Shown piece after piece: positions 12,301-24,300 of a stretch of 33,239 bases of DNA (positions are counted from its first letter, which is position 1; each line of letters starts with the position of its first letter). Both the position numbers and the translations under genes were made by a program. The DNA is from Nemertoderma westbladi (taxonomy: Eukaryota; Xenacoelomorpha; Nemertodermatida; Nemertodermatidae), in the NCBI GenBank assembly GCA_032718475.1, contig JAUCBJ010002829.1:1-33239 (forward strand), written 5' to 3'. The notes under the pieces are model-generated. The model saw nothing but the letters and a program-made list of their open reading frames with translations, did no database searches and had not been told where the DNA came from.

Positions 12301-15300
12301 ATTCCGGCTATTGTTCGCTTCCAGTCGGATGCCGGCTATTGGTCGCTTCCGGTCGGATGCCGGCTATTGGTCGCTTCCGGTCGGATGCCGGCTATTGGTC
12401 GCTTCCGGTCGGATGCCGGCTATTGGTCGCTTCCGGTCGGATGCCGGCTATTGGTCGCTTCCTATCGGATGCCGGCAATTGGTCGCTTCCAGTCGGATAC
12501 CGGCTATTGGTCGCTTCCAGTCGGATACCTTCTATTGGTCGTTTCCGGTCGGATTCCGGCTATTGTTCGCTTCCAGTCGGATACCGGCTATTGGTCGCTT
12601 CCGGTCGGATGCCGGCTATTGGTCGCTTCCGGTCGGATGCCGGCTATTGGTCGTTTCCGGTCGGATGCCGGCTATTGGTCGCTTCCGGTCGGATGCCGGC
12701 TATTGGTCGCTTCCTATCGGATGCCGGCAATTGGTCGCTTCCAGTCGGATACCGGCTATTGGTCGCTTCCAGTCGGATACCGGCTATTGGTCGCTTCCGG
12801 TCGGATGCGGGCTATTGGTCGATTCCGGTCGGATGCCGGCTATTGGTCGCTTCCGGTCGGATTCCGGCTATTGGTCGCTTCCGGTCGGATGCCGGCTATT
12901 GGTCGCTTCCGGTCGGATGCGGGCTATTCGTCGCTTCCGGTCGGATTCCGGCTATTGGTCGCTTCCGGTCGGATGCCGGCTATTGGTCGCTTCCGGTCGG
13001 ATGCGGGCTATTCGTCGCTTCCGGTCGGATGCCGGCTATTGGTCGCTTCCAGTCGGATGCCGGCTATTGGTCGCTTCCGGTCGGATGCCGGCTATTGGTC
13101 GCTTCCGGTCGGATGCCGGCTATTGGTCGCTTCCGGTCGGATGCCGGCTATTGGTCGCTTCCGGTCGGATGCGGGCTATTCGTCGCTTCCGGTCGGATGC
13201 CGGCTATTGGTCGCTTCCGGTCGGATGCCGGCTATTGGTCGCTTCCGGTCGGATGCGGGCTATTCGTCGCTTCCGGTCGGATGCCGGCTATTGGTCGCTT
13301 CCAGTCGGATACCGGCTATTGGTCGCTTCCGGTCGGATGCCGGCTATTGGTCGCTTCCGGTCGGATGCCGGCTATTGGTCGCTTCCGGTCGGATGCCGGC
13401 TATTGGTCGCTTCCGGTCGGATGCCGGCTATTGGTCGCTTCCGGTCGGATGCGGGCTATTCGTCGCTTCCGGTCGGATGCCGGATATTGGTCGCTTCCGG
13501 TCGGATGCCGGCTATTGGTTGCTTCCGGTCGGATGCGGGCTATTCGTCGCTTCCGGTCGGATGCCGGCTATTGGTCGCTTCCAGTCGGATACCGGCTATT
13601 GGTCGCTTCCGGTCGGATGCCGGCTATTGGTCGCTTCCGGTCGGATGCCGGCTATTGGTCGCTTCCAGTCGGATACCGGCTATTGGTGGCTTCCGGTCGG
13701 ATGCCGGCTATTGGTCGCTTCCGGTCGGATGCGGGCTATTCGTCGCTTCCGGTCGGATGCCGGCTATTGGTCGCTTCCGGCCGGATGCCGGCTATTGGTC
13801 GCTTCCGTTCGGATGCCGGCTATTGGTCGCTTCCGACCGGGTCCGATATCCCGAGCTCCCGTATTGATTACTATTTATTATTTTGTTCAGCGAGTGGCCG
13901 ACCCAGGGTTAATCCCGATCCCGTCGATACAGTCATCGCGTTCGGTACGAAAGTGCGAGCGCCGCGTAGAGCCGCGTTGCGGAACAGTCAAACAGTTAGC
14001 GCTGGATCCACTAGGGGGCCTCAGACAATCACTCCAACCGCAACTACTAAACCCCAAGGTAGGTAGGAGTAAACATATAGTATATGAATAAATGTCAATA
14101 TTTTTGCTCATTCCCATACGGGTACGTGGCATTTTTTCAAATTTCTTTAAGTTTTGTAATTTCAAATCCACAGTGTGAAAATATATCAAATTGAAAGCTA
14201 AATAATTATTTTATAACAATCTTGAGAGTGCCCCACCTGATGTTCGGCTATTATCGAGATATTAAATTTTACATAACAAATTTTATTCACAATTATTAAT
14301 TGTGTCCATTACTGTCACTATAATATCAATTTTTCGTTGCTAACATATTATTTAATTATATTATTTATTATATTTATTTATTTATTATTAATAATATAAT
14401 TAATTAAATTTTAACCCACTTGAAATTTATTTAATATTGATTCTATTATTATGTTTTGTTACGGGACGTCCCGTCAACGCAAGGAACAAAAGAACGAGAA
14501 ATTTTGGAAAATTCAGGAAGCATGGGAAATTTTTGAAAACAGAGTTCTAACGTTTTACCTTATATGGCGAAAATAACTTGTATAACTGTTTGAGTGAGTC
14601 CAATCGTGAATTTATGTTTTTATTTGTTATCAGGTAAACTCAAATTTCCTAAATGGTCACTATGATGGTCCAAAGGGCTTTTTTGTGATACTTCCCCCTA
14701 TAAATTTCTATATCAGCACATAATTTCGTCACGAATGCGACATTTAACCATATTTAAATCGAACATTGATGACATCGGTAACCTGGTAACAAATAATATA
14801 GAAATCAAATGTCATTAAATAAATACCTGTAATACGTGTAACAGTTCTGTAATATTAATAAATAATCGGTTTTAATTTGGTGATTAACGTTGCTTGTTAA
14901 CTAATTGAGTTGGCGCGCGAAAAATTGGTCTAGAAACAATCGAATACGGGGTAACAAGGTGCCCTGAATAGAGTGGCAGGGTGTGTTTTTTGTAAAAACA
15001 CGTGTAAACTGTCGAAGTGGCGGGTTTAAGTAAGCGCGGGAAGCCAATTTTGAAATTCGGCTGTGATTGGATGCTACATATTTGACGTCATTACGCTGTG
15101 CTCTGATAATTTTTTATCTTAGTTTCTATGTATATAGATTTTCGATCCATTCAAATATATATTTAATCTCAAACATTTCACACGTGGCTTATATCAATTG
15201 AAAGCGGAGAGCCCTGCGCATCTTTTGACACTATTAATTAAAGTCATGGTGAGGAACATTGATAAAATGTTGTTCACGATATTGTAAACTCGGCAGTTTG

Positions 15301-18300
15301 CCTGTCTACAAGTTTTATTGGTCAATATGCCAAGACCATTTCATTTAACTTACTACTAAATACGTACAGTATGTATACTTTCCATGTATTTACAAAAAAA
15401 ACTCTCAAAAAACTCAAACAGAACAACTAATCTACAAAAACTAGACTGAACAACCCCCCCCCCCCCCCCCCCCCCACTCCCTTAAAAGTAATCTGTTGAA
15501 CTAAATCAGGTTACCACAAAACCTATAAAAAGACAGCAATCTGGCCCTTGTTCAGCATTAGTAAACTGTTTCCTATTTTAACATAGAATCGATAAGATCT
15601 TTAAACTAGAGAACGTTTATACGTTTATTAATTTATTAATATTATTAATTTCACCCACCCAATATCACCAATTCAAGTTATTACAATTTTAGAGTTTGCT
15701 ATTTTCTGCACTGGTTGTTGATTGTCGGTCGGTCGGTGGGTCTGTCAGTCTGTCTTTCGGCAACTGTTTGAAGGCTAATAACCCAGTCGATCGTTATTGA
15801 AATTGAACCAACCGTGGTACACATGTATTCAGTCAAAAGTCTGAAGTATAATTTACGTGGAGAGACTCAGTAGTTCTCCAGACTCCCGCTAAATGGCGTC
15901 CAGTTGTGCTCATACGCTAAGCTTGCTTACTTCAACCGCGCGAAGTTCAACGAAACTGTATTTACCGAATGCAGAACCTATGAGTAAATCGTAGCCGGTG
16001 CAGTCAAACTGTAGATAGGCATACAGACAGCTGTATATCCTAGAATAATTTGGAATTTGTAAAATTAACCACAGCTGTATATCCTAGAATAATTTGGAAT
16101 TTGTAAAATTAACCACGGCGACAGAAAATATATTAAAATGTTGCAGCTGTTCAGTTTCTAGATATTACTTCGCTACTGAGCTGATGAATATGGCCCAAAC
16201 TCAAAAGTGGCCAATACGTTTCCCACACGATTCGACTTAATTATAGAATGATATTTTATTGAATTTTTTTGGCCACTTTTTATGAGTTGGAGCCATATGT
16301 ACATATTTTATGTGATATTCTCCCGTTGAGTTTTAATTTGCTACATAACAATAGGAATATGATGCCATAATTATACTCACGATGTTTATTTATTGTTTTC
16401 AATAATTAGTTTTTCCCTTTATGGGGCTATTTGCCTATTTGTTATAGAATTGAACAGATGCCGAACAAGTCAGGACCGCCGACTAGATTCTAGTTTAATC
16501 ATCCAGAGCTGTCGGAATAGAGGTAGACGATTATCCGAACCAGGTGAGTTACAATTATTAATGCATTCCATTATTAATAAATAATAATATACTCCAACAC
16601 CTGACTCGTTCTATAGTGTCATTTTCTGATGACACGGACCCCCCCCCCCCCCCCCCCCTCAAATTTTTCTACAAATATTAATCATATTTTCATACTTTTC
16701 ATACCCAAACGAAAACAGTATGTGCCATGGCAAAACTCTGAGGTTACTTGTAAGAGAGAAGATCTTAAGATAGCCTACAAAGCTAAAACCGAACAACCAA
16801 CAACCGAAAACATTAACAAGGTTGAGAAAGCTAAGGACGATCTTAAATTGGCCTTTAACATCAGCCAGGAAAAGTACATACAGGATAAAACTGAAGCAAT
16901 TACAACTGCTCATATACAGCAACAATCAAGACTTACCTGGCAAACTGTAAATGAGGTATCTGGTCGGAAAAGTTGTGCAAAGGGGCGCCTCAAAGCCGAT
17001 AGTCCTGAAGAACGTGTTGGGAAGTGGAAAAATCACTTCAGCAACTTGCTTGGGCAGCCACCAAACACCGAGGTCAGCCCTACAGGGAAAATATATGACA
17101 AGACACTACCTATAGAAACAGGGGACTTTACACCTGCCGAACTCCAAAGAAGAATTAAAAGCATGTCCAATAATAAAGCGAGTGGATTAGATGAAATCCC
17201 AGCGGAGGTATGGAAAACCGTAGATTGAATGTTTGCAACCGGATGTTAAAAGGGGAAAAGCCACCACCAATTTGGACTAAAGGTCAACTAAACCCTCTCC
17301 CCAAGAAAGGAGACCTCGGCATACCAATAAACTATCGTGGGATCTGTCTGCTTGTGGTAGGTGCCAAAATATACAATAAAATGATTCTATATAGGATTAG
17401 GCCTCACACGTAGAGAAACTACTGCGTAAGAGCCAAAACGGATTTCGACCAAGTAGATCAACAATAGCTCAGATACTTGCACTACGGAGACTGATTGAAG
17501 GAATTAAGTCAAAGAATCTCCCCGCAGTCATGACTTTTGTGGACTTCAAGAAGGCATTCGAATCCATCCATAGATGGATTCGAAAATGCTTGTGTAAAAT
17601 GCATGGTAAAATGCTTGAAATCCTAAGAGCTTATGGAATACCAGAAGTAATTGTTACTGGCATTGGATTGTTATATTGTGATATAGAAGCGCAGGTACTC
17701 TCACCAGATGGTGAAACTGAGTTTTTCTCAATCCTGGCTGGCGTACTGCAAGGTGACACATTAGCACCATTACTATTTGTAATTGTGCTGGATTACGCAA
17801 TGAGGACGGCCACAAAGGGTGAAGATCTGGGATTCACACTTCAAGAGCGCAGAAGTAGTAGATATCCGGCAACTACAGTCACAGAAACCGACTTTGCGGA
17901 TGACATCGCCCTGCTCTCTAATACCATAGCAGATGCACAGCTTCTACTAAATAAAGTGGAGAGGGCTGCTAAGGAGGTTGGATTGCATATAAATGCTACC
18001 AAGACCGAATTCATGACCTTTAATGTTGATGGAAACTTGACAACCATTGATAATAATCAACTAAGGAATGTCGATGACTTCCAGTACCTTGGATCATGGA
18101 TAGAGAGTAGCAAAAAGGACATAGAAGTTAGGAAAGCAAAGGCTTGGGTAGCTCTATCAAAAATGGATACCATCTGGAAATCAGATCTCTCCAGGCACCT
18201 GAAGACTAAGTTATTTCGAGCCACAGTGGAAAGTGTATTTTTATACGGGGGTGAGACCTGGACACTGACTAAATCACTTGAACAACGAATTGATGGTTGC

Positions 18301-21300
18301 TACACAAGACTACTAAGGGCAGCCCTAAACATCAGCTGGAGACAACACATGACAAACGCTGAGCTTTATGGTACAATACCACCTGTATCAACCACCCTCC
18401 GTGAACGCAGATTAAGATTCAGTGGGCACTGCTGGCGAAGTAAAGACGAGGTCATACCAGATCTACTTCTCTGGCAACCAACTCATGGGAAGCGTAGTCG
18501 TGGACGACAGGCCATAACATATATAGATCAACTTGAAAGGGATACTGAACTTGGGAGAAACTTAATTGCGACAACTATGGAGAATCGGGAAGCCTGGAAG
18601 GATCTCATTTCCACTGTCCGAGTTCGCTCGACCTAGTACTAGTTTCATACTTGAAATATGAAACTAGTTCAACTAACCGTCGATGAAGCCGGAATTTTAG
18701 ATTTTGACAAAGTGTCTTGCGAAATTAGACCGTTCGCATCGTCGCCATTCTTCACATTAGTAGGAATCTGTTCATGTTATCAGAAAGCTTGCGATGCTTG
18801 TATTCCAAATATGTAACAATGTTTGAATTTGTGATTTAACGAACTTGGTGAATTTTACTGTGATTGAATTATACTGTACCGGTAAATATTAAAGTACTTT
18901 ATATCAATGCGTTGAATGGTAATGAAATACAAATATATGAAATTAAATGTCTTTCCCAAAAAGGTGAAAACTAAGTGAAATTAATATTTTATGGGATTGG
19001 TAAATTAATAAAATACGAAACGAAAATCAACGAAATTTATTACAACGAAACGAAACGAAATTTAAATTTCTTTCGTTTTGTTTCGTTATGTCATCTATGT
19101 GTAAGTAATTTAGAACATAGTAGGGAACTGAGCCCACAGTGTCTGTTTACAGTGTCGGTGTTTTCTAACCAAAGCAATAAACAAAAGTTTTTTTTCAGAT
19201 AAGACCAATTTGCACTGAAATTTTTTATCATTTTTTCACTTTCGGTAAATAATATGCACCACTCTGAGTTTAATATATACGTATTAAGGAATATACAATC
19301 GGTGTAATTGGTAACATACGAATAGCAGTTGTGAATATGGTATAACTATTATATAATGTAAATATAAAGGTGACCAATAACTGCTAATTGAAATAAATAC
19401 AGACATATGGTTAAATTGTGAATTGGTTAAAACTTATACCGGTAAATATAATAAAAAATATTTCCTGAATTACTCAAGCACAAATTACTACAGAGTGGAG
19501 GGCTACACTGTGGAAGATCATCTATGGTAGTCAGCAGACATTGTCATTGCTTGGCTTAATGAACCTAAAAGATTCTCCAATTCATATTCAGATTCTTTCT
19601 TTTGTTTTACACCAAACCAACAGCCTTTGTAGTTTTACACAATTATTTAAGACAATGACAATTGCACGAGAGTGCAGTTGAAAGTGGTGTATAAACAAAC
19701 AGGCGGCAATGTCGTAGAATTTACAGCTCACCGGTCACCATATGAACATAAATCAATCATAATCCAGTTTCATCGCCTCCTGGTTGAAGAGAATTTGGTA
19801 ATCTCGAGGTTAAGGCCTACCCCGACTTACCCGCCTTGAACACCTACAATTCGGCTTATTGAGCCTTTCGTAACATTTTGAGATATCGCAGAGAAGATTC
19901 ACCTCGGATAATGCATTGCCATTTATTGCATTGCATTGCCAACTATTTATATCAAGAGCTCACCTTGTGTGGTATATTTTGTCATTTCTCAAGAGATTGT
20001 ACATCATGTACAATTATGTTGGATGTGAAAAATTTGTTTTTTATGTAATTAATGTATATTGCGTTTTGTAGTAATAAATAAAGCATTAAAACAAGTTGTA
20101 TTCACTAATAAATATATGGGCCGATCAATACAATTAATTCTATAGTTCCTCGTGTTGTACATTGAATTGCCTCGCTAGTTCCTCACTCAACCCGCATCGG
20201 AACCCAACGTTGTGGAACGATTCGTGAGGTTCCGCAGGTTTCCTACCCGTAACCCTAGCGATGAGATTAACGCGCCCGTTGTAGGTGTCTAGGTAGGAGC
20301 CTCCGCGCAGCACGTAGTGCTCCTTAAGTCGGAATCGTTTCGGTGTGTTCTTTGTCCGGTACTGGCTGGCTGTCCACTCCCACACGTTCCCTATAAGGTC
20401 GTATAGTCCGTAGTCGTTCTGAGCTCGGAACGCGTTCACCGGGGCCAACCCGTACCAGCCGTCCTCGCGAGTGTTCCCGTTCGGGAACTGCCCTTGCCAC
20501 AGGTTACTTCTGTTCTTCTGGAATCGTCCTCCCCACGGGAACCGTTTGTCCGGTATGTTTCCTCGCGCCGCGTACTCCCACTCCATTTCCGAGGGGAGAC
20601 GCTTCCTCACCCACGCGCAGTACGCGCGGGCGTCGTACCAACTCACTTGGGTCACCGGTTCCATTAGACGTTCCGATATGTTCGTTGGAGTCCCTGGAAT
20701 GTAATAAAATGTGTAAAGCGGGGATATAAAGTAGGTTAAAGTTTTTCTAACCAAAACAATAAATTAATCTTTATTTATCGTGATCAGTATTTAATATTAA
20801 GACATGTTGAGCCCTCTTGCGTAATTTTGTATTCGATATATATTAAAGAACCAGTCGCAATTGCTACTATCAGTGCTAGGTCTAGAATTATACTTTGAAA
20901 GTTACCAAGTTACGTTATATTTCGGATAATAATATTTGGTGTTATGATCAGCCACCGCCCCTTATTCACACCCGTGCTTTAAACATATATTCGATCACTG
21001 GTTCGACCATAATTTTGGAAATTCCCCCCTTGGATCCTTAATATCTTCATTGAAAGCCTACGAATAAGTCGTTTCATTTTCATATCGCTTCGAAACAATA
21101 TGATTCCCAATCATTATAATATAAAGAAACGAAAGAACTCCTAAGTCATGATTTTTCGATCGCCAGCGATATAATTATACCACAGGTTAAAGTTTTAATA
21201 AACCAATGTGTTCTTCCGTGAACTTGTGAACTCTGTTGTAGGACTCTCTTGTGAACTCTGTTGTGGGACTCTCTTGTGAACTCTGTTGTAGGACTCTCTT

Positions 21301-24300
21301 GTGAACTCTGTTGTAGGACTCTCTTGTGAACTCTGTTGTGGGACTCTCTTGTGAACTCTGTTGTAGGACTCTCTTGTGAACTCTGTTGTAGGACTCTCTT
21401 GTGAACTCTGTTGTGGGACTCTCTTGTGAACTCTGTTGTGGGACTCTCTTGTGAACTCTGTTGTAGGACTCTCTTGTGAACTCTGTTGTAGGACTCTCTT
21501 GTGAACTCTGTTGTGGGACTCTCTTGTGAACTCTGTTGTAGGACTCTCTTGTGAACTCTGTTGTAGGACTCTCTTGTGAACTCTGTTGTAGGACTCTCTT
21601 GTGAACTCTGTTGTGAGACTCTCTTGTGAACTCTGTTTTAGGACTCTCTTGTGAACTCTGTTGTAGGACTCTCTTGTGAACTCTGTTGTGGGACTCTCTT
21701 TTGAACTCTGTTGTAGGACTCTCTTGTGAACTCTGTTGTAGGACTCTCCTGTGAACTCTGTTGTAGGACTCTCTTGTGAACTCTGTTGTGGGACTCTCTT
21801 TTGAACTCTGTTGTAGGACTCTCTTGTGAACTCTGTAGTAGGACTCTCTTTTGAACTCTGTTGTAGGACTCTCTTGTGAACTCTGTTGTAGGACTCTCCT
21901 GTGAACTCTGTTGTAGGACTCTCTTGTGAACTCTGTTGTAGGACTCTCTTGTGAACTCTGTTGTAGGACTCTCTTGTGAACTCTGCTGAACGTGTGAACA
22001 TCCGAAATCCGGAGGTGCATAATTTAATTGATATCTAAAAATAGTTACTCTCACAGAACTTTATATTCTTAAAATTGATTTTTGGATTGACAATCTTAGG
22101 CCTGTACTTAATATAAGTTATAAGCTATATTGATGCCGCTCCTTAATTATACCATGTCCTGGAACTGGAATATTGTGTCGTTATTATTCAGTTACCTGCA
22201 CCCCCCCCCCCCCCCCCCCCCCCCCCCTCCATAATGAGATTGCATGACAGTTGAAACATATAGTTTCAACCCCCCTCATGAGCGTTCGAATGTTGCATGA
22301 TTTTGCACCTGCGCGAGTCTATTTTATTATATTTAATAGGTACACCATGTTCTAGAACATTTTGTTTATCCGTTGAAGAATAACTGCATTTAAGTGGTGT
22401 AATATCAATGGTGACACTTTTTTCAAACGCTTGTAGCTAAAGAATGAAAGCAAAAATACAAATTTTGGCTCACCCAGCAAGGATGAGGGAGGTGAAAATA
22501 TCTCTGAAATTTCATGCAAATTGGGGACTGGGGAGGAACCTGAATACCGACACTATATACCGGCTCATGGTGTATAATGCAATGGTTGCCATCCATTATC
22601 AGCATCATAAGGAATAAACCTACAATTTATCTCAATATTTTATTATAAACCTGATCTAACCTTCGGGTTTGCGCCAATACGCTCCTTTAACCTTCACAAA
22701 GTATTCGTCTAGTGGATGAAACTCCACACTAGTGGCATTCTCCATCTGGTACTCTTTAGGGGCGAACTTCACGAAAACCCACGCGTTTTTGAATCCCTCA
22801 GCATCAGTTTGGTAGCGTTGTTTCGCCTTGAGGAACTTGATGAAGGATCCGACTGTAACCGGGTATCTGTCCATGAGGAAGGGTTTAACCGACATCATCC
22901 TACTTGGGCTTTCCCCGTTGTATGCGTCGTTGGCATCGGTCCCCATAAGGAAGTAACCACCAGGGAGTTTTATCATTCGTTCGAACGGGGAGAATTCATC
23001 TTCCGGTATGTCTAAGTATTTCGCGGCCAGCATCGCTTGTATATAAAGGCTGGCTATTATTGTCAAAGTCGTACAAATTCTAATTGTTTTTGTAATCAAG
23101 GACGTTGTCATCTTTGGTTCGAGTTTGTTTATATACTCGACTCGTTCTCGTTTAGTAATTGACTAAACAGAAATACAAATACTTTATACCATGAATGATA
23201 AATTAATTACTTTTCTCTATTCCATTTTCCTATTTATCAATTTCATACAAAACTATGGCAATTTCTCTATTTACAAAATATATAATAATAATTTTTAAAA
23301 TAATTAAATATAATATTATATGTAATCAACCCAAGAACCAAACTGGTATTTTTTCAAAGGAAATATTTAAAGTTTTGCACGAAAACTTTCCTTTAAGTAT
23401 TGGAAGCGTGTATAGTTAGTTCCTTTGACTTTGTCGTCCGTTGTTGGGAGGTACCATATGTTACATTGTGCCACATCACGCAGTGTACGGTGGGCCTACC
23501 CGTTTCCCAATGTCCTTGGGTGTGACGCCACTACCCGGTTGTGTATATGTGTATATGTGCAGCAGCTTGGCGATATAAGCCACCCCTCCGTTCCTATAGC
23601 TGCGTATAAACGTGGCTATTATCCTGTATTAGGGCCATTTTTCAGGGATTCCCTACTATTTATAACGCGTAGGCAAATACATAAACAGAGAATAAACCAC
23701 ATTTATCCTGTCTTTAAAGGTGAAATAATGTGATGGATTATTTATTATGCATAACACAGTATTATGATTCAACGAGGCAGGGGGGAAACTGGACGCAAAC
23801 CCATCTTGGCGAATTAATATCTCGCCTCAATGTTAAATTCTCAATTTAGAGAAAGGAGCAGGCTACAGTGGCACGTTTTTTTTTAACCAAACCAATAATT
23901 TTAACCAAAACAATAGAACAGGCTACAGTTATATTTTTGAGAGTAATCAGTAAAGTTATTTCTTGCGTCGAATTTCCCCTGGAGAGGGATGATTTTTATT
24001 GCGTCCAGTTTCCCCCCTATCGGGACTCAACATATAACGTATAATAATGATATGTAATATAATAACGGTTATATAATATTGTACATAATTCATCATCATT
24101 CATGTGCAGCAGTCATGGGATGCGAGCGCGCGATAAGATACAAACAATTATCCCTAAATTTAAATGCTGCTTAACGAGATACCTTCACGTACATTATATT
24201 TACCCAAATAGACGTACATAGCATAGACCTGACTTAGGCACGCGTTCCACTCAATTGATAAGTCGATTAAAAAATATAAAGTACAAACCCGTATTTAACG

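Larger units (their letters stand above)
14059..16447 (+). other. Intron 4 of the CFAP20DC-like gene
   Basis: The intron is strongly AT-rich near 14330-14420. It holds a promoter-like motif cluster (14915-15090), a 22-nt poly(C) tract at 15454-15475, a 44-bp tandem duplication and a long imperfect inverted repeat. No coding sequence was recognised. Confidence 0.55.

Noticed and set aside
12031-14091. Three overlapping long open frames (596-686 codons) on the plus strand
   Set aside because: They come from a stop-free 28-bp repeat whose length is not a multiple of 3, so all frames give the same peptide period. Only the 13891-14058 part is called, as an exon, on splice evidence.
21187-22054. 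Ser/Gln/Arg-rich repetitive proteins on the minus strand
   Set aside because: Same artefact from the 25-bp repeat inside the SUMF2-like intron.
20471-23015. Plus-strand frames at 20471-20704 and 22716-23015
   Set aside because: Antisense shadows of the two SUMF2-like exons.
23425-23733. 102-codon plus-strand frame
   Set aside because: No recognisable motif, no good start context and no splice partner. Kept only as a note.
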